Assembly: GCA_963666825.2 (NCBI GenBank)
Contig: OY763044.2
Coordinates: 1,860,001-1,924,000, forward strand
Reading direction: 5' to 3'
Length of the DNA: 64,000 nucleotides
Source of the DNA: Saccharicrinis sp963666825
GTDB lineage: Bacteria; Bacteroidota; Bacteroidia; Bacteroidales; Marinilabiliaceae
Under the pieces are notes generated by a model. The model was not told the DNA's origin. It worked only from the letters and a program-made list of their open reading frames with translations, and did not search any database. Of the stretch, positions 1 to 7,618 are shown one piece after another. The position numbers were made by a program, and so were the translations under genes. Within the stretch, counting starts at the first letter, position 1. The number at the start of each line of letters is the position of its first letter.

Positions 1-607
1 TTAAACTTTCTTGCTTTAAATTCTCTTTTAGTTTCTCAAAATCTTCATCAGATAGTGTACCTTCAAGTTCATGGCGCTTATCCTTACGTTTGTTTTTCTC
101 TACTTTCATAAAGATCCTGAAATCACTCAGTTCATTCTCTGATGATTTTATACAATCTCTGTAGTTATCAGTTAAGCTTCTATATGAATCAGATTCTTCA
201 AGATCTTTTATTTTTTGATTAAAAATACTAATCTGATCTTCTTCAGGCTTAAAAAAACCATTTTCATCCAGTAAATCATAAATAGGAGGGACGAATCCGG
301 GTAATAAATTTGTTCCTGCTAACTTCCCACTAAAAGCACATAAATAGCCTATTTCTCCTTGGTTATTTTGAACAACCAAAACGCCAAACATTTTACCAAT
401 ATTACTTCCCTCGACATAATGATCTATTCCAAAATCATGAACCCAATCTTTTTGTGTTCTTAAATGTTTTTGCAAAGAATTCGCAGCTAAAACACTTAAT
501 TTATGAGGTTCATAATAAAACGGATAGGTAAACTTTGCAGGTAGGGGTATATTGTCAATTGGTTCATCAAAATAGATGAAATTCGGATCTTTCTTTGAAA
601 TATTCAC
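1..607 (-). CDS. RluA-family pseudouridine synthase, N-terminal part (runs off the window)
   Basis: The reading frame is open from a GTG at 605-607 to the window edge, giving 202 codons with no stop. An in-frame TAG lies five codons upstream of the GTG, so GTG is the only reasonable start. The protein begins with FIYFDEPIDNIPLPAKFTYP and continues with IGKMFGVLVVQNNQGEIGY and an acidic, lysine-rich helical stretch. I recognise this as the long N-terminal extension of Bacteroidota RluA-type 23S rRNA/tRNA pseudouridine synthases. The catalytic domain with its HRLD motif would lie outside the window, so the enzymatic assignment rests on the extension alone. It has its own promoter and is probably separate from the mevalonate operon upstream. 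Confidence 0.75.
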   Translation of the reverse strand, partial: MNISKKDPNFIYFDEPIDNIPLPAKFTYPFYYEPHKLSVLAANSLQKHLRTQKDWVHDFGIDHYVEGSNIGKMFGVLVVQNNQGEIGYLCAFSGKLAGTNLLPGFVPPIYDLLDENGFFKPEEDQISIFNQKIKDLEESDSYRSLTDNYRDCIKSSENELSDFRIFMKVEKNKRKDKRHELEGTLSDEDFEKLKENLKQESL

Positions 608-648
608 AGGTATTTGCCTCTAGTATAATTTTTATTCAAAAGCGTTTG

Positions 649-677
649 CAAAAATACAAAGCTTTTTGGCAATTCAA
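649..677 (-). promoter_or_regulatory. Bacteroidota-type promoter for the pseudouridine synthase gene
   Basis: On the minus strand TATTTTTG (649-656) matches the -7 consensus TAnnTTTG. A TTG (675-677) lies 18 bases further upstream, close to the usual -33 spacing. The element sits 41 bases before the GTG start. Confidence 0.55.
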
Positions 678-700
678 CCTATTACTATTGAAATATCATT

Positions 701-1654
701 CTATTCCTGATAAACTGTAATAATTTCCAGACCTTCCTCCAGTAAATTATTCTTTACCTTATTATAATTTCTGGTAAAACCTAAAAGGTAACCACCGCCA
801 CCAGAACCACAAAGTTTTAATATATAATCGTTCTTTTCCAAACCTTCTTCCCAATACTTAACAAACTCTGCAGGAATCATTTCCTTAAGGTATTTTAATT
901 GGAATTTAGATAGTTCTTTTAAGTCCCGGTAAAACGAAGGCAAATCACCTTTTAACAAAGATTTCACACAATGATTTGTAGTTGGAATTAAGTGATTTTT
1001 AATCTTATCTAAATAATCTTGGCTAAGACATTTTTTTAAGAAAAGATCAACAAGAGGTGCTGTTTTACCTGTCTTTTTGGTGTTTATAATAAAGATTGCA
1101 TCATCTTTTTCGATGTTTTTACGAGAAATACCGATGGATGAAATATCATTCTGATTTTTAATAAATAAAGGATGGCTTATATAACAGATTAATGGATCAA
1201 TACCAGAGCTTTTACCATGGAAATAAGATTCTAATCCTGAAAATATTTTTTTCAGCTTCTGCGTTTTCTCTTTTGACAGACCTGTTTTTGATCCTATTTT
1301 ATTCTTCCCGTAAGTGTAATAAATTGAGGCAACTAAAGCACCACTGCTCCCTAAACCATAACCTTCTGGTATAGTTGATTCAAAAAATAATCCTTTGTCC
1401 AAATCCCTTTTTAAAGAATTTATATCAATATAGTTAGTATAATTTTCTTCAATAAACTCGCAATATTGTTTAAGCTGATTATTTGATTGTTTAGCATACT
1501 CAAGATCTGTATAACCTTCATTATTAATAAAGGTTAACCTACCATTAAAATGCGAATATGGGATTGATAATCCATTAGAATCATACAAAAGAGAATACTC
1601 CCCGAATAATAATATTTTTGAATAAAATAGATGGTTTAATTTATTCAGTGGCAT
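701..1654 (-). CDS. mvk: Mevalonate kinase (GHMP family)
   Basis: Cytosolic kinase that phosphorylates mevalonate to 5-phosphomevalonate with ATP. The GHMP hallmarks are clear: the N-terminal SKILLFGEYSLLY, the phosphate-binding loop IPEGYGLGSSGAL at residues 95-107, SSGIDPLICY around 150 with the expected catalytic aspartate, and the C-terminal loop LCGSGGGGYLLGF from 281. The length of 317 residues is normal. It is the last gene of the isomerase-reductase-GYDIA kinase-decarboxylase-kinase operon and starts at an ATG 56 bases after the decarboxylase stop. The SGIDP motif and pathway context favour mevalonate kinase over phosphomevalonate kinase, but GHMP kinases are hard to tell apart without biochemistry. 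Confidence 0.85.
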   Translation of the reverse strand: MPLNKLNHLFYSKILLFGEYSLLYDSNGLSIPYSHFNGRLTFINNEGYTDLEYAKQSNNQLKQYCEFIEENYTNYIDINSLKRDLDKGLFFESTIPEGYGLGSSGALVASIYYTYGKNKIGSKTGLSKEKTQKLKKIFSGLESYFHGKSSGIDPLICYISHPLFIKNQNDISSIGISRKNIEKDDAIFIINTKKTGKTAPLVDLFLKKCLSQDYLDKIKNHLIPTTNHCVKSLLKGDLPSFYRDLKELSKFQLKYLKEMIPAEFVKYWEEGLEKNDYILKLCGSGGGGYLLGFTRNYNKVKNNLLEEGLEIITVYQE

Positions 1655-1710
1655 AATATGTATTGCTAATTAGTTTGTTAATATTCAGTTTACCTTATGT
1701 CCAAATAAAT

Positions 1711-2736
1711 TCAAAAGGATGAAATTTTATCCTGTATATATAGTTTGTCCTGACAATGAATACTTAGTTCTGTTTCAATAAACTCTAAAACTTCTTTTTT
1801 GTTCGCGTCAGGATAAATAATATGTATGTTTGGGCCGGCATCAATTGTAAATCCTACTGGTGTTTTTGATGATTCTCTGAATGCTCTGATTTTAGTAATT
1901 ATTTGAAGTGATTCTGGCAAAAGAAGAGTGTAGCCAGGTTTTGAACTCATCATTAACCCATGTAAACTTAAAGCTTCAGATTCTGCAATCTCCAAAAACA
2001 ATTCCCAATCTCCATCTTTCAATGCATTTAAAAGAAGCAAGGTGTTGCTATTTGCCTGATTAATTCTGGCTTCTTTATATGGATGATTATTCATTAGCTG
2101 ATGCCCAACAGTACTACTTATTTCCTTTTGTTTATTACTTACAATTAATATCGTATCCTGAATATTATTAAAAGCTTCGTGGACTTCATTATTAATACTA
2201 ACTGCATATCTATCATCACTTTCGTGTTCATTAATCTTTCCCCATAGGTTCCAGCCTTTATATGTTGACCTACAAGCACTACCGGAACCTAATCTGGCAA
2301 TTTCTGATATTATTTCAGGAGATAATGATTCTCCAGTAATTTGTACATGCATTTCTGAAAGAGCAATAGCCAATGCACTATAACTACTTGCAGAAGATGC
2401 AATACCTGATGAATGAGGAAATGTATTAGAACTTTTTATATCTAAATGAAAATGCTTAAGCCAAGGAAGAATATCAATAATCCGATTAAAAAATTGCTTA
2501 AGCTTAATTTCAAATTTAGGATTGGGTTTATCATCAAATAAAAAGCTAAATGAATACTCATCCAGCTTTTTACTTGAACAGTAATTTATACTCGTATTAG
2601 TAAGACATTTATCTAAACTAAAACTAACAGAGGTGTTAAAAGGTAACTGTACCTCTTTTTTACCCCAGTATTTAACAATGGCAATGTTTGATGGTCCCTG
2701 ACTAAAAACTTTACCTTCTTTTTGTTTATAATCCAC
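1711..2736 (-). CDS. mvaD: Diphosphomevalonate decarboxylase
   Basis: Converts 5-diphosphomevalonate to isopentenyl diphosphate with ATP hydrolysis and CO2 release. Diagnostic motifs are SNIAIVKYWGKK (residues 16-27), FPHSSGIASSASSYSA (106-121), RLGSGSACRS (148-157) and TIDAGPN, where Asp299 matches the catalytic aspartate of the family. The 341-residue length is typical. Translation starts at GTG (2734-2736), only 6 bases after the stop of the preceding GYDIA kinase, which suggests translational coupling. It is the fourth gene of the mevalonate operon. The motifs are specific to this decarboxylase, so the call is firm. Confidence 0.95.
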   Translation of the reverse strand: MDYKQKEGKVFSQGPSNIAIVKYWGKKEVQLPFNTSVSFSLDKCLTNTSINYCSSKKLDEYSFSFLFDDKPNPKFEIKLKQFFNRIIDILPWLKHFHLDIKSSNTFPHSSGIASSASSYSALAIALSEMHVQITGESLSPEIISEIARLGSGSACRSTYKGWNLWGKINEHESDDRYAVSINNEVHEAFNNIQDTILIVSNKQKEISSTVGHQLMNNHPYKEARINQANSNTLLLLNALKDGDWELFLEIAESEALSLHGLMMSSKPGYTLLLPESLQIITKIRAFRESSKTPVGFTIDAGPNIHIIYPDANKKEVLEFIETELSIHCQDKLYIQDKISSF

Positions 2737-2742
2737 TTAAAA

Positions 2743-3693
2743 CTAATCTATGTCAAGGGCAAGATCAGCATATTTATAAATAACATCATGACCCCGACGG
2801 TTAAAATATCTTTCAACATAATGTTCAGGATTCTTAGTGGCAACCAACATCATATCTCCACCCCAGGCTCCTAATGATTTAATAGAACCTTCAAAGTCAT
2901 AAAATTGTTTATTGTTTAATGTAGGAATATGTAAAATTTTAGAAATAATTTTTTCATGCTCATTGATTAATTCCATAAAATCATCAATGCTGTTACATAA
3001 AGCCATACTTGCTGTTAGTGACGATATTTTATTAAGTTGTTGATTTGTAATATCTTTTCTACTGACCTTATCAATGGCTTTTAACGAACTCACCTTGTTA
3101 CCGGAGTATACAAAATAAAGATTTTCATGAAAACAAGGTTTAAACTTGATTTCAACATACTGAGGATTCTTTACATTTTTATTATAAAGTACAGGCAAGT
3201 CGCACATAGATGCAGCAATATCATAACCAGATCCTTTAAAACTTAATGCATTTAATTCAAAGGGATCAACATTAAAATAACGTGCCAGATTAACAATTAA
3301 TGATGCACTTGTACCTAAACCCAAATCCGGATTAAAATTTATATTAGAAACGAACTTTTTAGTTAATAAGTCTTCTAAATCCAAATTGCTGAGATTAATG
3401 GCCATGCGCAATACTTTATGGATAACTACTGCAAAACCTGCATTTGTTCTATCTCCAATATGTAACTTACCATCTAACTTATCGGGAAAAGAAACTGTGT
3501 TCCATAATTCGTCAGTTTTATAAGCTTCCCATTCCAGCGAACCTCTTTCTTTTTCATATACTTTAAGAGTCTGACCAACTTTTAATGGTATAGCGAGTAC
3601 ATTTGCACCATACATAGCAGCATACTCACCGGAAATCATAATCTTTCCATGAGATTCAGTAGAGAAAATGGGGGTATTTTCCTTTTCGATCAT
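2743..3693 (-). CDS. GYDIA-family GHMP kinase, candidate phosphomevalonate kinase
   Basis: A GHMP-fold kinase of 316 residues with HGKIMISGEYAAM at 15-27, the phosphate loop LGLGTSASL at 124-132, the family-defining GSGYDIA at 154-160, and GAWGG at 275-279 as the C-terminal loop. It lies between HMG-CoA reductase (37 bases upstream) and the decarboxylase (6 bases downstream). With mevalonate kinase and decarboxylase already in the operon, the only missing lower-pathway step is phosphorylation of 5-phosphomevalonate. That function is therefore inferred from position, not from sequence similarity to a characterised phosphomevalonate kinase. A second mevalonate kinase activity is the alternative. 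Confidence 0.8.
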   Translation of the reverse strand: MIEKENTPIFSTESHGKIMISGEYAAMYGANVLAIPLKVGQTLKVYEKERGSLEWEAYKTDELWNTVSFPDKLDGKLHIGDRTNAGFAVVIHKVLRMAINLSNLDLEDLLTKKFVSNINFNPDLGLGTSASLIVNLARYFNVDPFELNALSFKGSGYDIAASMCDLPVLYNKNVKNPQYVEIKFKPCFHENLYFVYSGNKVSSLKAIDKVSRKDITNQQLNKISSLTASMALCNSIDDFMELINEHEKIISKILHIPTLNNKQFYDFEGSIKSLGAWGGDMMLVATKNPEHYVERYFNRRGHDVIYKYADLALDID

Positions 3694-3730
3694 TTTTAAT
3701 TAAGTGTTTTGTAGTTCTAAATATATAAGA

Positions 3731-5011
3731 CTAATGTCTTATTTCATTGAGGAAGGTCATTACAGCACTATAGCTCACAGTCTGTTTACTAAAATAAGCA
3801 ATTGCTTTGACTTTTTCATCTTCTGAAGCATTCAATGTTAAAAGAATATTAGATAAATGCATTTTCATATGGCCTTTTTGTATTCCGGTTGTTATTAATG
3901 ATGCTACAGCAGCAAAATTATTTGCCAAGCCTGCAGAAGCTATAATGCTCATTAATTCAGGTGCATTGGGATTTTGGAGTATCTCCATAGAAAGAGCTGC
4001 CAATGGATGAGATTTTGTTAATCCTCCTACAGTCCCAACTGTTAATGGAACTTTTAAGGAATATGTAAAAATATCGTTTTCTATACTAATATCAGATAGA
4101 GAGGTATATTTACCATCTTTTGCTGCATATGCATGTATATTTGCTTCTATAGCTCTGAAATCATTACCTGTAGCAATTACAACTGCATCAATGCCATTCA
4201 TAATTCCCTTATTGTGAGTCACTGCTCTTGATGAATTAAACTTGGCAATATCAACAGCCTGCTTAAATTTCAAGGCAAACTCTTGGGGATTTAAATCTCC
4301 TGACCAATAGCTTAATTCGTTAATGTTACAGCTTACTTTACACTCTACGATACATTCCGGAGTATAATTAGATAATATAGCCATAACTACTTCGGCGACT
4401 TTATTATAACCTGCAAAGTATTGAACTAAAGATTCCCCCATTGCTTCAAGGCAAGAATTAATAAAATTGGCTCCCATAGAATCTTTTGTTTCAAACGTCA
4501 CATAAAAACAATATGTATTATTAACGTTATCAACCTTTTGCAACTCTATATCCTTAATTCCACCACCACGTTTCTCCATATTATAAGCAAGCTCTTTTGC
4601 TGCGGCTTTTAATACGGATTTTATTTCAGTAATATTAGAATCAATAAATGAATATGGTTCGTCAGTAGAAAAAAATAATTGTCCCACCTTTAGAGTATCA
4701 ATTACTTCTGATTTAAAACCACCTTGTTTATACCAAAAGCTTGCGACTTTAGAAGCTGCTGCAACTACTGAACTTTCTTCAATGGCCATAGGCACAAAGT
4801 ACTCTTTACCATTTACCAGAAAATTTGGGGCAATATTGTATGGTAAAAAGAAATTGCTTATCGTGTTTTCCGAAAATTGATTATATGTTTCTTGTAACTG
4901 AGGGTGGTGATGAGTATATAATTGATCAGAAGAATTTGATGTTAAACCAGATTGCTTGATTATTATATCTATTTTTTCTTTTGTACTTAATTTTGAAAAT
5001 CCTGAAATCAT
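3731..5011 (-). CDS. mvaA: Hydroxymethylglutaryl-CoA reductase, class II
   Basis: Interconverts HMG-CoA and mevalonate with NAD(P)H. All four catalytic residues of the Pseudomonas mevalonii class II enzyme can be placed: a Glu in AIEESSVVAAA (78/79), Lys268 in THNKGIMNG, Asp284 in GNDFRA, and His381 in GIQKGHMKMH. The length of 426 residues is right for a soluble class II reductase, and there are no membrane segments. It is the second gene of the operon, 81 bases after the isomerase. Class II enzymes can run in either direction; the presence of the lower mevalonate pathway argues for biosynthesis here. The cofactor preference cannot be read from the sequence. Confidence 0.95.
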   Translation of the reverse strand: MISGFSKLSTKEKIDIIIKQSGLTSNSSDQLYTHHHPQLQETYNQFSENTISNFFLPYNIAPNFLVNGKEYFVPMAIEESSVVAAASKVASFWYKQGGFKSEVIDTLKVGQLFFSTDEPYSFIDSNITEIKSVLKAAAKELAYNMEKRGGGIKDIELQKVDNVNNTYCFYVTFETKDSMGANFINSCLEAMGESLVQYFAGYNKVAEVVMAILSNYTPECIVECKVSCNINELSYWSGDLNPQEFALKFKQAVDIAKFNSSRAVTHNKGIMNGIDAVVIATGNDFRAIEANIHAYAAKDGKYTSLSDISIENDIFTYSLKVPLTVGTVGGLTKSHPLAALSMEILQNPNAPELMSIIASAGLANNFAAVASLITTGIQKGHMKMHLSNILLTLNASEDEKVKAIAYFSKQTVSYSAVMTFLNEIRH

Positions 5012-5092
5012 AAATTATCGTTTATATTTCAAGAAAACATTCGGAATTTAAAAATGTTTGTAATTCGTATTCAAATAAGAGAAATACTGCAT

Positions 5093-6082
5093 TTATATTT
5101 TGACTTTCAAATATGCTTCAGCTAATTTCCACTTCTCTATTAATTCATTAACAAATAAATCCAGATCTTCTTCACTCCGTAATGCATTTTCAAGAAATAG
5201 AGAGCCCATACCAATTACACTTGGTAGTTTGCATATTTTATTCAGATAAAAACCATCAAGAACTGAATGAATACCTCCAGATATGATAACTTGTTTGCAC
5301 TTAACATCAACTTCTTCAATAATTTCATTTACCATTAAAGTCATTTCCAGAGCATCATGTCCTACATTGGCAAAACCATCAAAGGCTTTACTTATATTTT
5401 TATTTCTTAAACTCTCTAAACGGGTAAAATTGGTACCTCCCCAGGCTCCAAAATCAAACGCAGCAATATTTAGTTGTAAAATAGACTTAATACTTTCGTA
5501 GCCCATTCCTTGTCCAACTTCTTTAATTATTATGGGCGATTTAACAATTTCTAAAAGTTTTTGAATAGTATCAATAGGAGCATGCTTTAATCGATCACCT
5601 TCTGGTTGAAAAGCTTCTTGTAATGGATTAATATGGATAATAGTTCCATCTGCATCCAGTTTCTCTCTAACCTCTTCTACCTTATCAATAGAGTTGTTTT
5701 CTATCATTTTTTCAATCTGAGCAATACCAAAATTAGAGAACAAAGGTTGATCTTTTCCTATATATCTTCTTACATCAAAATCATTAAAATAAGATTCGTT
5801 ATTAAGTAAAGATCTACATGATCCTAAACCCATTCCTAATCCATATTTACCAGCTACGGAAGCCAAACGCTTATTAATTTTGCCAGCCATTTCAGTGCCT
5901 CCTGTCATAGAAGATATCCAAAAAGGATAATTCATCGTTTTACCTAAAAACTCAAATGAAGAAAAGGAAAAATCTGAATGAGATGATAACATGGGTTCAT
6001 AAATAAACCTGTCATCCTTTTCATTTTGATTAACTGTGGCTTGAAATGCCAATTGTATATGATCTTTTTTTCTATCTTCCAT
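5093..6082 (-). CDS. fni: Type 2 isopentenyl-diphosphate delta-isomerase (FMN-dependent)
   Basis: Balances IPP and DMAPP with reduced FMN. The chosen ATG at 6080-6082 gives MEDRKKDHIQLAF, the usual N-terminus of this family, and a 329-residue TIM-barrel protein. The frame stays open upstream to an ATG at 6217, but those 45 residues are hydrophobic and unlike the family, so I leave them out. Conserved blocks include SSMTGGTEMAGKIN, GLGSCRSLL, VGQGMGYESI, DFGAWGGTNFTRLES and a C-terminal SGGIHSVLDGF phosphate/flavin site. It is the first gene of the mevalonate operon, so it probably follows that operon's promoter, somewhere in 6083-6274. Confidence 0.92.
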   Translation of the reverse strand: MEDRKKDHIQLAFQATVNQNEKDDRFIYEPMLSSHSDFSFSSFEFLGKTMNYPFWISSMTGGTEMAGKINKRLASVAGKYGLGMGLGSCRSLLNNESYFNDFDVRRYIGKDQPLFSNFGIAQIEKMIENNSIDKVEEVREKLDADGTIIHINPLQEAFQPEGDRLKHAPIDTIQKLLEIVKSPIIIKEVGQGMGYESIKSILQLNIAAFDFGAWGGTNFTRLESLRNKNISKAFDGFANVGHDALEMTLMVNEIIEEVDVKCKQVIISGGIHSVLDGFYLNKICKLPSVIGMGSLFLENALRSEEDLDLFVNELIEKWKLAEAYLKVKI

Positions 6083-6426
6083 AAAACAAAAAAAGAAAAG
6101 ATTGGTGATATTACCTATATAAATTCTGAGATTTTTCTCATGGTATAAACGAATAATTATCCAAATAGCCATTTCTAATTTATACTTAAATGAAATATTG
6201 CTATAGAATAACACCAATTGAATATTAATTCCACTTAATAGTTAAAAATGCTTTGCCGAATTTATTTCATAATTAGGCCAAATTCACTCATTTGCGAATT
6301 TGGCCTTGTATTTAAAATTTGTCAATTGCTATTTCCTACACGATAAAAAATCTCCAGAAACTACACTTTAATTAGATATTGTTATTCGTTATTGGAACTT
6401 TCTCTATAAGAGGGTTTTCCTAAATA
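6083..6426. other. Intergenic region between the two metabolic operons
   Basis: These 344 bases carry no convincing gene. They hold the hairpin at 6275-6306 and presumably the promoter of the mevalonate operon, although I found no clean TAnnTTTG match on the minus strand. The leftward extension of the isomerase frame (6083-6217) is judged non-coding. Confidence 0.6.
6275..6306 (-). terminator. Hairpin after the leucine-catabolism operon
   Basis: AGGCCAAATTC and GAATTTGGCCT form a perfect 11-bp stem around a 10-base loop. It lies between the end of the acyl-CoA dehydrogenase gene and the start of the isomerase gene. There is no strong T-run, so it could be a terminator, an attenuating structure or an RNA-stabilising hairpin. 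Confidence 0.55.
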
Positions 6427-7572
6427 TTAAATACCTAAGCCTCTTGCAATAACCATTTTAAGAATTTCACTTGTTCCTTCTCCAATTCTTAGAATTCGGT
6501 GATCTCTGTAAAATCTCTCAATATCTCTATTCTTAAACAATCCGGCTCCTCCAAAAATTTGAACTGCTTCATCAGAAACTTCTCCTGCAATCTCGCTACA
6601 ATACAATTTGGCCATAGCTGCCTCTTTACCATAGGGTTGATTATTGTCTTTGAGCCAACAAGCTTTATACAACATATTACGTGCTAACTCAACCTTTAAA
6701 TCCATATCAGCTAATTTAAATTGAATAGCCTGAAAGGAAGATATTGATTTGCCAAACTGCTTCCTTGATTTAGCATACTCTAAAGCCATTTCTAATGCTC
6801 CTTGTGCTAAACCTAAACCCATTGCGGCTATCGATAATCGGCCAGAATCCAAAGTTTTTAGCATTTGAGATAAACCTTTATCCTTGGTTCCCAAAATATC
6901 CGTATTTAATACACGACACTGATCAATGGTTATTTCAGCGGTATCCGAGGCTCTCCACATCATTTTTCCTAATGTACGTTTGGTTGAAAAACCAGGTGTG
7001 TTACGATCCAGAATAAAAGTAGAGTATGTTGGCTTATTATCTTTGACTCCTGTTTGAGCCAGAACGGTAATACCCGCCATTAGTTCATTGCTGCCATTTG
7101 TAATATATCGCTTAGTCCCCGATAATTCCCATCCGTCATTTGTTTTCAGAGCAATCGTATCCACACCTCTTGCATCAGAACCCGCATTTTCTTCTGTTAA
7201 TCCGAAAGCCCATAGTTTAGAACCATTTAATAAATCAGGAAGAAGTTGTTTTTTTTGTTCTTCAGATCCGAAGTTGTAAATGGGAGCGACTCCCAATGAA
7301 TTGTGAGCCGCCATAGTCACAGCTTGTGATCCATCAACTCTTGCCAATTCTTCCACTGCTATTATGTATGATAAGGTATCTAAACCCTGACCACCATACT
7401 CTTTAGGAATATCAATTCCATAAAGTCCAACGTTCCCCATCTTTTGCGCTAATTCAACAGAAAACGTTTCATTCTCATCTAATTCGGAGGCAAGTGGTTT
7501 TATTTCTTTTTCAGCAAATTCTCTTACTTTTTTTCGGTAAATATCTTTCTCCTGATCGTAAAATGGTGTCAT
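6427..7572 (-). CDS. Acyl-CoA dehydrogenase (short/branched-chain type)
   Basis: FAD-dependent flavoprotein that forms the alpha-beta double bond of an acyl-CoA and passes electrons to ETF. The 381-residue protein shows the full family pattern: EYGGQGLD, the flavin region WAFGLTEENAGSDARG, RKQFGKSISSFQ, and the C-terminal GEGTSEI. Glu365 in that last motif is the catalytic base position of SCAD/MCAD-type enzymes. Isovaleryl-CoA dehydrogenases use a Glu in a different helix; here that site reads LDSGRLSIA, with Gly. The position as last gene of a liu-like operon still suggests isovaleryl-CoA as substrate, but butyryl-, isobutyryl- or 2-methylbutyryl-CoA are equally possible from the active site. 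Confidence 0.85.
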   Translation of the reverse strand: MTPFYDQEKDIYRKKVREFAEKEIKPLASELDENETFSVELAQKMGNVGLYGIDIPKEYGGQGLDTLSYIIAVEELARVDGSQAVTMAAHNSLGVAPIYNFGSEEQKKQLLPDLLNGSKLWAFGLTEENAGSDARGVDTIALKTNDGWELSGTKRYITNGSNELMAGITVLAQTGVKDNKPTYSTFILDRNTPGFSTKRTLGKMMWRASDTAEITIDQCRVLNTDILGTKDKGLSQMLKTLDSGRLSIAAMGLGLAQGALEMALEYAKSRKQFGKSISSFQAIQFKLADMDLKVELARNMLYKACWLKDNNQPYGKEAAMAKLYCSEIAGEVSDEAVQIFGGAGLFKNRDIERFYRDHRILRIGEGTSEILKMVIARGLGI

Positions 7573-7618
7573 ATTTTATTCTTTTATTATATAAATTTAG
7601 TTTGTTTTAATTTGATTA

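Noticed and set aside
6083..6217. N-terminal extension of the isomerase frame by 45 residues
   Set aside because: The added residues are hydrophobic and unlike the family; MEDRKKDHIQLAF at 6082 is the conserved start.
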